Under the pieces are notes generated by a model. The model was not told the DNA's origin. It saw only the letters and a program-made list of their open reading frames with translations, and searched no databases. Positions 24,320-33,775 of a DNA stretch of 64,000 nucleotides are shown piece after piece. The DNA is from Pseudoxanthomonas sp. YR558. GTDB taxonomy: Bacteria > Pseudomonadota > Gammaproteobacteria > Xanthomonadales > Xanthomonadaceae. The position numbers and the translations under genes were made by a program. How positions within the stretch are numbered: the stretch's first letter is position 1; each line of letters opens with the position of its first letter. Location of the stretch: the NCBI RefSeq assembly GCF_900116385.1, contig NZ_FPCI01000002.1:1178001-1242000 (forward strand). Direction: 5' to 3'.

Positions 24320-26908
24320 TTACCTATTTCTCGGGCGGATGCCCAGCGCCAGTGCAGCGGCCATGGCCTCGGTGCGCGTGCCCACACCGAGCTTGGAGAA
24401 CACGGCCGCGATGTGGTGGTCCACCGTGCGTACGGAGCGCGAGAGGCATTCGGCGATCTGGGCATTGCGCAAGCCGCCGCAGAGCAGCTCCAGGACCTCC
24501 ACCTCGCGCGAGGTCAGGCCGCCGGGATTGGATTGGGTCGAGGCTCGCTGCCCGCGCGGCACGCCACGGACGCCGGCTTCGCGCAGTTCGCGGCGCAGGC
24601 GCGCCACCATCGGGGCCGCGCCCATGGCCTCGAACTGGGCCAGTGCGTCGCGTCGCGCGTCGTCGTCTCCGTCGGCGAGCGCACGTGCGCGCTCATACGG
24701 GCATCCGAGTACGCGCCAGGCGTCTGCCGCTTCCTGCCAGTGCCCTTCGAGCTGCAAGGAGACTGGCGATGTGCGCACGAGTGAATCGCCGTCGGAACGC
24801 GGCACGTCGACGTAAAGCGAGAGTTCGTCCACCATCCATTGGTGGAAGCGCGATCCCAGGTCCGCCGAAGCCAGCGCCGTGATCGCTTCGCCTGGAGACG
24901 GCGCCTCGCCCGCCAGCCAGGCCGCTTCCAGCCGCGCGGCGACGATCGGGGCGATACGGAGGAAGGATTGCGTCGGCAGCGCCAGCGTGAGCGCTTCCTC
25001 AAGCAACGGGGCCGCGTCCGGGTCCCCGCGCCTTACGCGCACATGTGCCAGCACGGTGAGCGCCATGATCCGGCTGATCGGCGCGAGGTAGGGCATGCGT
25101 AGCAGTCGCGTCGCCTGTTCGCTGGCGTCGTCCCAGTGACCGGATGCGAACCGCGCGCATGCCTGCATCGCTGCCAGATATCCGGCCCAGGCGTCGAGGT
25201 CACGCGCTTCGCAGTAGGCCAGACCCTCCGTCAGCCAATGCTGCGCCTCCGGCAGCTGCCTGCAGACGACGGCATCGTAGGCCAGGTTCACGTAGGCACG
25301 CGCCGCATGTTCTTCGAAATCATTCGCTAATGCCGTGCGAAGGCTCTGTGCCAGCGTCGCGGCACCGGCATCATCACCGCCTTCCCGTTGCGCCGTGCCG
25401 ATGTTGTTCAGCGCATGGACTTCGATTTCCTTGTCGCCCAGTACGACCGCCAGATCCAGCGCGCGTGTTCCCCATGCGATGGCGTCCACACGTTGACCCT
25501 GCAGCATGTGGAGCTGCGCGAGATTGCTGTACGCCATAGCGAGTTCGCTTCCCGCCGGCAGATCTTCCAGTAAACGGATGGCGTCATCCGCATGCACGCG
25601 TGATGCGGCGGTCTGCCCGTTGTACCAGCTCAGGCGCGAGAGCCAGCGCGTGGCATCTCCCTGACGAAGGCGCTCACCCAGGCTCGCCCAGAGATCACGC
25701 GCCGCTGTTCTCGCCGAGATCGCATCCGTCAGTTGGTCGGTCAGGTAGCACTCGTAGGAGAGGCGTTCCAATAGCGCTGCGCGGATCCGGTCCGGCTGCG
25801 CGTGGGCGAACGACAGGGCCGTCCGCAAGTGCGCAGCCGCCTCGCGGTGCGCACCGCTGCGTCGCGCCTCTTCGGCGGCCGCCGGCGCCAGACGGAGCAC
25901 CGCGTCGCCGTCATGGGCACGGGCGGCATGATGCACACGCCACGCCAGCGGCGCGCGTGCCCGTTGTGGTCCGTCCAGCACGGCAAGCACGCGCGCATGC
26001 AGCTGTCGCGCACGCGGGCCGGACAGCGATCGCTCCACCGCCACGCGCGCGAGTTCGTGCCGGTAGGCGAACGTCTCCCGCTGTGCGAGCAGCAGGCCGG
26101 CATCCAGGCATTCCTCGATCGCCGTGACCGACGGTGCCAGCACCGCGTCCATCAACCAGCCCTGGAGGTGGCGGGGCACGATCGCGGTCAGCTGCGCGAC
26201 GTCCCGCGCATCCGGTCCCAGACGGGCGAAGCGCGCCAGCACGAGATCCTCCACGCCATGCGGCACCGCCTCGCTGCCACGCCGCAGCATTTCGCTGACG
26301 AAGAACGGGTTGCCCTGGGTGACCTCGTACAGCCCTTCGTGCGTATGCAGCGCACCATGCGCCATCGCCTCCACCGCCTGTGCGGTCAGGCGGGGCACCT
26401 GCAGGCGGGTGACGTTGGCCCGGGGAAGATCGCCCATCAGCCGGCGCAGCGGATGATTCGCGGCGACCTCGTCGTCGCGGTAGGTCACCACCAGCAGGCA
26501 GGGCACCTGTGCGAGCCGCCGACCCAGGAACCGGAGCAGGTCGAGCGTGGCCTCGTCGGCCCAGTGCGCGTCTTCGACGACGAAGATCGTCGGCGACGCC
26601 TGCAGTTCGGTCAGGACCGCGCCGAACAGCGGCATGCGCCCCAGCGCGTCGATGTCGGCGCCGAAACCGACCGCATTGGCGCGAGCGATGTCGTGCAGTG
26701 GCGCGAGGGGATGCGGCGTCTCCAGTGCATCGCAGGCGCCCCACCAGAGGTTCATCGTGCCGCGGCGTTCGCACAGCGCGGAGACTAGGCTCGTCTTGCC
26801 GATGCCCGCCTCGCCGCCGACCAGCACGACATTGCCGCCACCGGTACGGGCCTCTTCGAGCAGGCGCCGCAGGGCATCGAGCTGGGAATCGCGTTCGAGC
26901 AGGTTCAT
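24320..26908 (-). CDS. Large LAL-type LuxR regulator with AAA ATPase domain
   Basis: The 862-residue protein starts MNLLERDSQLDALRRLLEEA. It has a Walker A at 31-40 (GGEAGIGKTS), a Walker B near 113 (IFVVEDAHWAD), a long TPR-like helical middle, and a C-terminal LuxR HTH (LTSREVEVLELLCGGLRNAQIAECL, RTVDHHIAAVFSKLGV). This is the MalT/LAL layout: an ATP-driven signal-dependent activator. The inducer is unknown. The downstream minus-strand genes are the DUF4242 pair and mddA, which are likely targets. Confidence 0.92.
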   Translation of the reverse strand: MNLLERDSQLDALRRLLEEARTGGGNVVLVGGEAGIGKTSLVSALCERRGTMNLWWGACDALETPHPLAPLHDIARANAVGFGADIDALGRMPLFGAVLTELQASPTIFVVEDAHWADEATLDLLRFLGRRLAQVPCLLVVTYRDDEVAANHPLRRLMGDLPRANVTRLQVPRLTAQAVEAMAHGALHTHEGLYEVTQGNPFFVSEMLRRGSEAVPHGVEDLVLARFARLGPDARDVAQLTAIVPRHLQGWLMDAVLAPSVTAIEECLDAGLLLAQRETFAYRHELARVAVERSLSGPRARQLHARVLAVLDGPQRARAPLAWRVHHAARAHDGDAVLRLAPAAAEEARRSGAHREAAAHLRTALSFAHAQPDRIRAALLERLSYECYLTDQLTDAISARTAARDLWASLGERLRQGDATRWLSRLSWYNGQTAASRVHADDAIRLLEDLPAGSELAMAYSNLAQLHMLQGQRVDAIAWGTRALDLAVVLGDKEIEVHALNNIGTAQREGGDDAGAATLAQSLRTALANDFEEHAARAYVNLAYDAVVCRQLPEAQHWLTEGLAYCEARDLDAWAGYLAAMQACARFASGHWDDASEQATRLLRMPYLAPISRIMALTVLAHVRVRRGDPDAAPLLEEALTLALPTQSFLRIAPIVAARLEAAWLAGEAPSPGEAITALASADLGSRFHQWMVDELSLYVDVPRSDGDSLVRTSPVSLQLEGHWQEAADAWRVLGCPYERARALADGDDDARRDALAQFEAMGAAPMVARLRRELREAGVRGVPRGQRASTQSNPGGLTSREVEVLELLCGGLRNAQIAECLSRSVRTVDHHIAAVFSKLGVGTRTEAMAAALALGIRPRNR

Positions 26909-27160
26909 CGCGCGGGGCCGGGACCTTCGGTGCCAGGGGAGGATGTGGCCTGGCGCGTTGGAATCCGGTCAAGGCGGCGCGGCCACTTCCACGAACGCGC
27001 AGCAGGCGGGTATCAGGACAGGGAGCGGGTCTTGCTGCACAGGCAACCCCCTTCGATGATGCCGCGCGCTTAGACTCGATGTCGATTTCCGCATGCCGGC
27101 TTCGTCGTCAGGGCATTCATCCCCACCATCCAGCGCCAGTCGCGCCGAGGTACTCGCCCC

Positions 27161-27721
27161 ATGGGACTCCTGACCTTCAGCCTCAACCTCACCCTCGACG
27201 GTTGCGTCGACCACCAGGAAGGCATCGCCGACGAGGAGACGCATGCCTTTTTCACCCGCCTGATGGATGAGCACGGCGCGATGCTGTGGGGCCGGGTCAC
27301 TTACGAAATGATGGAAGCCTATTGGCCGAGGGTGGCGTGCGGAGAAGTGGAAGCACCGCCGGCGACCCGCGCGTGGGCGGTCAAGCTGGAGGCGAAGCCG
27401 AAGTACGTGGTGTCGTCGACGCGCGAGGACTTCCCCTGGGCGCACAGCCATCGCATCGCCGGCGACCTGCGCGCGGGTGTGCAGCAGCTGAAGGACGCGA
27501 CACCGGCCGGCGTGCTCCTCGGGAGCGGCGCGCTGGCGGCAGAGTTGGACCGGCTGGACCTGATTGACGAGTACCGGTTCCTCATGCACCCGAGGATCGC
27601 CGGCCACGGCCCGACGCTGTACCAGAGCGGGCTCCCCGGCACGCGACGACTTGAGCTGGTTTCCGCGACCCCGCTGCGCTGCGGTGCAGTCGCCATGCAC
27701 TACCGACGCTCAGACGACTGA
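27161..27721 (+). CDS. Dihydrofolate reductase/RibD C-terminal family protein
   Basis: The 186-residue protein has the RibD_C/DHFR-like fold: MGLLTFSLNLTLDGCVDHQEG, MLWGRVTYEMMEAYWP, KPKYVVSSTREDFPW and GVLLGSGALAAELDRLDLIDEYRF. This family comprises NADPH-binding reductases related to the riboflavin enzyme, usually with unknown substrate. It is followed 83 bp later by a YciI-like gene. These two families often co-occur with sigma factors in xanthomonads; none is present here. Confidence 0.85.
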   Translation: MGLLTFSLNLTLDGCVDHQEGIADEETHAFFTRLMDEHGAMLWGRVTYEMMEAYWPRVACGEVEAPPATRAWAVKLEAKPKYVVSSTREDFPWAHSHRIAGDLRAGVQQLKDATPAGVLLGSGALAAELDRLDLIDEYRFLMHPRIAGHGPTLYQSGLPGTRRLELVSATPLRCGAVAMHYRRSDD

Positions 27722-27804
27722 CGCCGGTTGCCGAACGCTCGGCGGCGTGTCGAATGCGGGCCTCCCGCTTCGTCGCCAAGACATCACCACACAAAGGAAC
27801 GCCC

Positions 27805-28176
27805 ATGAAGTACCTCGGCCTCGCCTATTTCACTCCGGAGAAGTTCGCCGCGATGCAGCCGGACGACGTCGAGGCACTGGTGAGCCAGTGTCCCGCCCTG
27901 GACGAAAAGATGCGCGCAACCGGCAAGGTGCGGGTCTCCGCCTCGCTGGGCGATCTGGAAGGCTGGCGGACGCTGCGCCCAGCCAACGGCAAGACCCAGG
28001 TCAGCGACGGGCCTTACACCGAGTCGAAGGAAGTGGTCGGCGGCCTCTTCATCATCGAGGCGGACAGCCACGAAGAGGCGCTGCGCATTGCCTCGATGCA
28101 CCCGGCCGCCACCCTGGGAGAAGAGGGCGGGTGGGCCGTCGAGCTGATCCCGATGGATTTCTACCTGGCCGGATAG
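27805..28176 (+). CDS. YciI-like (DGPF-type) protein
   Basis: The 123-residue protein starts at ATG 27805 behind AAAGGAA. It has a dimeric ferredoxin-like fold signature (MKYLGLAYFTPEKFAAM) and the DGPYTESKEVVGGLFIIEAD motif characteristic of the DGPFAETKE/YCII-related family. These proteins commonly accompany extracytoplasmic sigma factors and have no proven enzymatic function. Confidence 0.88.
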   Translation: MKYLGLAYFTPEKFAAMQPDDVEALVSQCPALDEKMRATGKVRVSASLGDLEGWRTLRPANGKTQVSDGPYTESKEVVGGLFIIEADSHEEALRIASMHPAATLGEEGGWAVELIPMDFYLAG

Positions 28177-28232
28177 CGCCTCGAGATACTCCCGGGACGC
28201 GGCGGCGCTCAGGGCCCGGTTGACCTGGATCA

Positions 28233-28251
28233 ATTGCGAACCGTTCGCATT
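28233..28251 (+). promoter_or_regulatory. Fur-box-like palindrome upstream of the TonB receptor
   Basis: ATTGCGAACCGTTCGCATT is a 19-bp near palindrome with arms TGCGAAC/GTTCGCA, resembling the ATGCGAAT.ATTCGCAT variants of the Fur box in gammaproteobacteria. It sits about 70 bp upstream of the first TonB-dependent receptor start. Iron regulation is inference. Confidence 0.5.
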
Positions 28252-28318
28252 TGGTAAACTGTGCCCATCAGCCGCTGCGCCACGCAGTCAGCCACTCCTC
28301 GCGCCATAGGCTGATTCC

Positions 28319-30466
28319 GTGTCCCCGATCCGCATCCCGCGCGCGCCTGCGCGCACGCCGCTGTTCCTTTCGCTCGCTCTCCTGCTGGCTCCCTCCCTCT
28401 CCGCAACAGCCCAGGAGGCTACCGACGGCGCATCCGATCCCGCGGTGACCCTCGACGCCGTGCAGGTCAAAGGCGAACGCCTGGGGCTGAACCTGAATCT
28501 CGACGCCAGCTCCGGCGCGCTGGGGACCAAGCGGTTGCTGGATACCCCGTTCTCCGTGACGGTGGTGGAGCAGGAAGACATCGAGAAACGCGGCGCCACC
28601 ACGCTGGGCCAGGTCTTCATCAACGATCCCTCGGTCTACGCCGCCGAACCATCGGCCACGACCGCCTGGTGGGGCACGCAGATCCGCGGCATCGGCGTGA
28701 CCAACCACTATGTGGACGGCGTGCCGATGCTGATGGAGTGGGGCGGCGAGTATCCGTTGGAGGCGGTGGAATCGGTGCAGGCGCTCAAGGGGCTGGGTGG
28801 CTTCATGTACGGGTTCGGTGCGCCGGGCGGCATCATCAGCTACCGCACCAAGCGACCCACTGCGGCGCCGCTGTTTTCCACCACGCTCGGCTGGCGCAAC
28901 GACAACGCGTTCTCCCTGCACGTCGACGCCAGCGATCAAGTCGGCGGCCCGGATTCGTTGGGTTACCGGGTGAACGTGGCGAAGGAAGGTGGCGATGCCT
29001 ACAACGGCGCCGGCCTTGATCGCACCCTGATCGCGCTGGCGGTCGACCAGCCGATCGGCGACAACCTGCTCTGGCACGCGGAAGTGCTGCGCGAGGACAA
29101 CAAGCTCAAGCACGAGCCGCTCTACTTCTACTGGGATGACTACACAGGCGACCGCCTGCCCACGCCCACCTACGACTACGAAAACGTCCGCGTCCGCAAT
29201 TCGTACTACAAGGCCGTGACCACCAACGTCACCACCGGCCTGGAATGGAGGATCAACCCGCGCTGGAACGTCGACTTCACCGTCGGGGCGGGGCGGCGTG
29301 AGCACTACTCCAACAAGATGTTCGCCAACCTGCTCAACGAGGCCGGCGACTACGACGGCAGCGTGTACAACTTCGCCGGCGACCTGCGCAACAGCGTGGC
29401 GCAGGTGCTGGTCACCGGCCAGATCGGCACCGGCAGCCTGCGCCATGATCTGGTGTTCGGTGTGTCCGCGCTGCGCACTTGGGAGCGTTGGGGCAACGAC
29501 TGGTATTGGAGCAACGACTTCAGCGGCAACCTGTACCAGCGCCAGGATTTCCTCTCCACCCACGTGCCTGACTTCAGCTGGGCGCCTTTCAGCTACGACG
29601 AACGCCAGCAGGCGGTGTTCGCCAGCGACACGATCCATTTCGGTGACCAGTGGCAGGCGATCCTCGGCGTCCGCTATGTAGACTACGAACAGCGCGACCG
29701 TGATGGCGATCCGGAGGCGGACTCGCGGTATGCCACCTCGGCGCTCACGCCGACCGTCGCGCTGATCTACAAGCCGGTCGATGCGGTCTCGGTCTATGCC
29801 AGTTACGTGGAGTCGCTCGAATCGGGCGGTCGCGTGGGTTTCGACAGCGAACCGCCCTACGCCAATGCCGGTGAAGTGCTCGATGCCACCACCAGCAAGC
29901 AGTACGAGATCGGCGCGAAGTATCAGACCGGTCGTTTCGGCTTCACCGCCGCGGCGTTCCGCGTCGAGCGCGCGGCGCAGATCGACCAGTGGCGGGGTGA
30001 AGAGCGTTACCTGGTGCAGGACGGCCTGACGCTGTATCGCGGCCTCGAAGCGATCGCCAGCATCGGCATCACCGACCGGCTCGATGTCGGCGTGGGTGGG
30101 TTGTGGATGGACGCCAGTCTCGAGGAGCTGGCGCCGGAGAGCGCGGACTTGATCGGCAACCGGCCGGCAGGTTCCTCGCGCCGCCAGTACGTCGCGAACA
30201 TCGAATACCGTCCCGCGGTGCTGCAGGGTCTGAGCCTGCACGGAAATGTCCGCTATTCCGGCGACCAATATTACGAAGACGCCAATCGCGTGCTGATTCC
30301 CGCACGCACGGTGGCCGATGCCGGCTTCCAGTACCGCATGACGATCGGCGGTCGCAGCGCCACGCTCACCGGCAACCTCAACAACGTGTTCAACCGCAAG
30401 TACTGGAACCTCGACATGCTCGGCGAGGCGCGTAATGCCTCGCTGGACATGCGTATCGATTGGTAA
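28319..30466 (+). CDS. TonB-dependent siderophore-type receptor
   Basis: The 715-residue outer-membrane protein begins at GTG 28319 with a signal peptide (ending SATAQ). A plug domain follows (DTPFSVTVVEQEDIEKRGA, SVYAAEPSATTAWWGTQIRGIG, VQALKGLGGFMYGFGAPGGIISY) and then a 22-strand barrel ending in the C-terminal aromatic NASLDMRIDW. The plug pattern is of the FhuA/FecA siderophore class. The substrate cannot be read. The Fur-like site upstream supports iron-related uptake. The next receptor is 95 bp downstream. Confidence 0.9.
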   Translation: MSPIRIPRAPARTPLFLSLALLLAPSLSATAQEATDGASDPAVTLDAVQVKGERLGLNLNLDASSGALGTKRLLDTPFSVTVVEQEDIEKRGATTLGQVFINDPSVYAAEPSATTAWWGTQIRGIGVTNHYVDGVPMLMEWGGEYPLEAVESVQALKGLGGFMYGFGAPGGIISYRTKRPTAAPLFSTTLGWRNDNAFSLHVDASDQVGGPDSLGYRVNVAKEGGDAYNGAGLDRTLIALAVDQPIGDNLLWHAEVLREDNKLKHEPLYFYWDDYTGDRLPTPTYDYENVRVRNSYYKAVTTNVTTGLEWRINPRWNVDFTVGAGRREHYSNKMFANLLNEAGDYDGSVYNFAGDLRNSVAQVLVTGQIGTGSLRHDLVFGVSALRTWERWGNDWYWSNDFSGNLYQRQDFLSTHVPDFSWAPFSYDERQQAVFASDTIHFGDQWQAILGVRYVDYEQRDRDGDPEADSRYATSALTPTVALIYKPVDAVSVYASYVESLESGGRVGFDSEPPYANAGEVLDATTSKQYEIGAKYQTGRFGFTAAAFRVERAAQIDQWRGEERYLVQDGLTLYRGLEAIASIGITDRLDVGVGGLWMDASLEELAPESADLIGNRPAGSSRRQYVANIEYRPAVLQGLSLHGNVRYSGDQYYEDANRVLIPARTVADAGFQYRMTIGGRSATLTGNLNNVFNRKYWNLDMLGEARNASLDMRIDW

Positions 30467-30561
30467 CCCGCGCGCGTCGACGGGTCCGTTGGCGGCCATC
30501 GTGCCTGCCGGCGATGGACCCGATTGCGTCACCTCTTCTCCACACCTTCAGGAATCCCACC

Positions 30562-32631
30562 ATGACTCCATCGTTCCGCTCCCCGTTCCCGCGTCGCACC
30601 GTCCTGGCGCTGCAGGTCGGCCTGCTGCTCGCCGCGCCCGCCGCCTGGGCGCAGTCGGACGCCACCGACGCCACCACCGAGCTGGACAAGGTCGTGGTGG
30701 TCGGCGCGATGACGGATGTGGAGCTGGACCGCCAGACCATCGAGCGCACGCAGGCGGCGACGCTGGCCGACCTGTTCCGCGCAGTGCCGTCGGTATCGGT
30801 CGGTGGTGGCGTCGGCATCGCGCAGAAGATCTACGTGCGCGGCCTCGAAGACTCGATGCTCAACGTCACCGTCGACGGCGCGCCGCAACGCGGCACGCTG
30901 TTCCATCACGTCGGCCGCGTGTCGATCGAACCCGAACTGCTGGAAAACGTGGATGTCCAGGCCGGTGCCGGTGAGGCGACCTCCGGTTTCGGTGCCATCG
31001 GCGGTGCGATCCGCTTCCGCACGCGCAATGCCACCGACCTGCTGGACGAAGGCGAGGACGTCGGCGGCATCATCAAGGCCGGTTGGGCCAGCAACGACGG
31101 CTATCGCGTCAGCACGACCGGCTTCGGCCGCCTGCATGGCGACATCGGCGTGCTCGCCTCGTTCGTGCACGTGGACAGCGACGACTACCAGGACGGCGAC
31201 GGCCACACGCTGCGTGGCACCGGCGCGCGCCAGCGCCTGGGGTTCGTCAAGATCGGCGGCGACCTCAACGACACCCAGCGTGTCACCGCCAGCTATGAAG
31301 TGCGCCGCGAAGACGGCGAGTTCGGCCAACGCCCGAACTGGCCCGTGCGCGAGGGCGAGCGCCTGTTCCCGGTGGAAGGCGAGCGCCGCACGGGCGTACT
31401 GAACTACGGCCACGCGCTGTCCGAGGCGCTGGAACTGGAAGCGACCGCGTACTCGACCGAGACCGAATTCACCCAGGACCGCTACGACCGCTGGGGCCTG
31501 TATGGCGCCGACATCGACACCTGGGGCTTCGACCTGCGCGGCACCTGGCGTACCGACGCGCATCGCCTGGTGTTCGGCGTGGAGCACCGCGACGACCAGG
31601 TCGCCAGCCGTTACCTGGCGCCGGCGGCGCAGTGGCAGCCGTGGGCCTGGGACCCAGCGATCGGCCGCTTCGTCGAGTCCGGCCAGGTGTGGGGCGTCTA
31701 TGTGCAGGACCAGTGGCAGGCGACCGATGCGCTGCTGCTCAGCGCCGGTGCGCGCTACGACGCCTACGACCTGGACCTGGACACCTACGGCGGTGGCACC
31801 GACAGCGACCACGTCAGCTTCAATGTCGGCGGCAGCTACCGCATCAGCGATGCGTGGACCTTCAACCTGTCCTACGCCGAAGCGTTCCGCGGCAAGGAGA
31901 TCGGCGATGCGTTCACGCTGGAGCAGCGGCCGGGCCGGCTGACGCTGGCGCCCGGCCTCCAGCCGGAGACGGTGGAGAACGCGGAAATCGGCCTGCAATA
32001 CGACGCCGGTGGCTTCAGCGCATCGGCGGTGTACTACCAGATGACCATCGACGACGTGATCCTCGACCAGCTCGGCAGCGGCCCCGCGCCGCAGGGCGCC
32101 ACCTATTACGAGAACGTGGGCCGCTTCCGCTCCGACGGCGTCGAACTGCGCGCCGGCTACCGCGCCGGCGCCTTCGCCGTGGATGGCTACTACAACCGCT
32201 ACGACTCGAAACTCAACGGCCACCGCATCGAAGGCTACGAGCACATCGCGCTGGGCAATTCGATGGGTGACAACTGGAACCTGACCCTGCGCTACGACCC
32301 CAGCACGCGTTTCGGCGTGCAGGCCAGCGTGACCCGCGTGGAAGACCTGGACAACATCGAGGTACTGTTCCGCGAGGCCGAACTCGGCTGGATCGACGGT
32401 ACGCGTCGCGTCGACAAGCCGGGCTATACGGTGGTGGATGTATTCGCGCATTGGCAGCCGTTCGCCTCACAGCGGTTCGACCTGGCGTTCGGCGTGTACA
32501 ACCTGTTCGATCGCGCCTACCGCTCGCACGCCAGCGTCGCCGACTACAGCGGCATTCCGGACTACGAGATCGTCTCTGGTCTCAACGAACCGGGCCGTAA
32601 CGTGCGCGTCACGGCGTCGTACCGCTTCTGA
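30562..32631 (+). CDS. TonB-dependent receptor, heme/siderophore type
   Basis: The 689-residue protein starts at ATG 30562 with a signal peptide (RRTVLALQVGLLLAAPAAWAQ). A TonB box-like ELDKVVVVGA comes next, and then the plug domain with IYVRGLEDSMLNVTVDGAPQ and FGAIGGAIRFRTRNA. The barrel ends NVRVTASYRF. The stop TGA at 32629-32631 overlaps the likely CTG start of the PepSY gene, so these two are translationally coupled. Iron or heme import is the most likely role. Confidence 0.9.
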   Translation: MTPSFRSPFPRRTVLALQVGLLLAAPAAWAQSDATDATTELDKVVVVGAMTDVELDRQTIERTQAATLADLFRAVPSVSVGGGVGIAQKIYVRGLEDSMLNVTVDGAPQRGTLFHHVGRVSIEPELLENVDVQAGAGEATSGFGAIGGAIRFRTRNATDLLDEGEDVGGIIKAGWASNDGYRVSTTGFGRLHGDIGVLASFVHVDSDDYQDGDGHTLRGTGARQRLGFVKIGGDLNDTQRVTASYEVRREDGEFGQRPNWPVREGERLFPVEGERRTGVLNYGHALSEALELEATAYSTETEFTQDRYDRWGLYGADIDTWGFDLRGTWRTDAHRLVFGVEHRDDQVASRYLAPAAQWQPWAWDPAIGRFVESGQVWGVYVQDQWQATDALLLSAGARYDAYDLDLDTYGGGTDSDHVSFNVGGSYRISDAWTFNLSYAEAFRGKEIGDAFTLEQRPGRLTLAPGLQPETVENAEIGLQYDAGGFSASAVYYQMTIDDVILDQLGSGPAPQGATYYENVGRFRSDGVELRAGYRAGAFAVDGYYNRYDSKLNGHRIEGYEHIALGNSMGDNWNLTLRYDPSTRFGVQASVTRVEDLDNIEVLFREAELGWIDGTRRVDKPGYTVVDVFAHWQPFASQRFDLAFGVYNLFDRAYRSHASVADYSGIPDYEIVSGLNEPGRNVRVTASYRF

Positions 32632-33770
32632 GCACGACGGCGCCCCGGTGGCCGGATGCCCGCGCATCGCGCTGGCGTCCGGCGCTGCGTGTCTGGCACC
32701 GCTGGTTCGGGCTTGGCGCGACGGTGTGGCTGGTGCTGTTGTCGCTCAGCGGCTGTGCCATCGCGTACTACGACGAACTGGATACGTGGCTCAATCCCGA
32801 CCTGCGCCGGATCGAAGAGGTCCGCACGCTGCCGGCGCACGAGATTCCGCTGGCGCATGCGCTGGACGAAGCGCGTCGCACCGTGCCCGGCTTCGAGCCA
32901 CGGCAGGTGCAGCTGCCCGAGGCGGGCGGCACGCTGTGGATGCTCGGCCGCGCCGACGGCGTGCCGATCCAGCTGTTCGCCGATCCGCGTGATGGCCGCG
33001 TGCTGGGCTGGCGCGAGAGCGGCAAGCTGGCGCTGGACCGTCGGCACGTGATGGATGTGCTGTACGGTCTGCACGTGGACCTGCTGATGGGCGAGTGGAT
33101 GACCGCACTGCTCGGCTTCGTGTCGCTGCTGTGGCTGGTCGACCACGTATTCGCGGTGATGCTCGCCGTGCCGCGGCTGTCGCGCTGGCGCGAGGCGTTC
33201 CTGCTGGGTGGCACGCCGGGCAGTGGTCGGCGGCGGTTCGACTGGCATCGCGCACCGGCGATGTGGGCGCTGCCCATCACGCTGATACTGGCGCTGACGG
33301 GCGTGACGCTGGCCTGGCCGGAGGCGAGCCGCGACGCGGTGCGTCTCGTCGGTCCCGTGAGCGAGCGGCTGGACGAAGCGCTGCCGGAGCGCGAACCGCT
33401 TCCGGCCGCCCTTAGCGTGGACCACGCCATCGTGCTGGCCGCCGGTGATGCGCCGGTGCACAGCGTACGGCTGCTGCCGCACAAGCAGGCCTACGCCGTG
33501 CGGACCTACGACGACCGCGATGTGGACGACCAGGGTCGTCTTTGGACGTACGTGTCGATGGAGAACGGTCACGTGCTCGGCCAGCGCCACGACGCCGGCG
33601 ACAGTGCCGGCGATACCTTCTTCGTGTGGCAGTACGCGTTGCACTCGGGCAAGGCCTTCGGACCCGCGGGGCAGGCGCTGGTCTTCCTCGGCGGCGTGGT
33701 GACCATCGCGTCGAGCGTCACCGGGTTCGTGCTGTGGTGGCGGCGCAGAGCACGCAACGCCGGGACCTGA
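32628..33770 (+). CDS. PepSY-associated transmembrane protein, probable CTG start
   Basis: The protein resembles PepSY-TM iron-uptake oxidoreductases: LRVWHRWFGLGATVWLVLL, then a PepSY-like periplasmic part (VPGFEPRQVQL), HVMDVLYGLHVDLLMGEW, HRAPAMWALPITLILALTGVTLAWP, and HSGKAFGPAGQALVFLGGV near the C-terminus. Between the frame's left limit and 32724 there is no ATG, GTG or TTG, but the conserved WHRWFGLG lies upstream of GTG 32724. The only suitable codon is CTG at 32628, which gives MSTTAPRWPDARASRW and overlaps the receptor stop. At 380 residues, the protein then has the usual N-terminus. It probably reduces or processes iron taken up by the receptors. Confidence 0.8.
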   Translation: MSTTAPRWPDARASRWRPALRVWHRWFGLGATVWLVLLSLSGCAIAYYDELDTWLNPDLRRIEEVRTLPAHEIPLAHALDEARRTVPGFEPRQVQLPEAGGTLWMLGRADGVPIQLFADPRDGRVLGWRESGKLALDRRHVMDVLYGLHVDLLMGEWMTALLGFVSLLWLVDHVFAVMLAVPRLSRWREAFLLGGTPGSGRRRFDWHRAPAMWALPITLILALTGVTLAWPEASRDAVRLVGPVSERLDEALPEREPLPAALSVDHAIVLAAGDAPVHSVRLLPHKQAYAVRTYDDRDVDDQGRLWTYVSMENGHVLGQRHDAGDSAGDTFFVWQYALHSGKAFGPAGQALVFLGGVVTIASSVTGFVLWWRRRARNAGT

Positions 33771-33775
33771 CAGGA

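Noticed and set aside
28268..30532. Long minus-strand frame across the first TonB receptor
   Set aside because: It is antisense to a recognised receptor and has no domain features.
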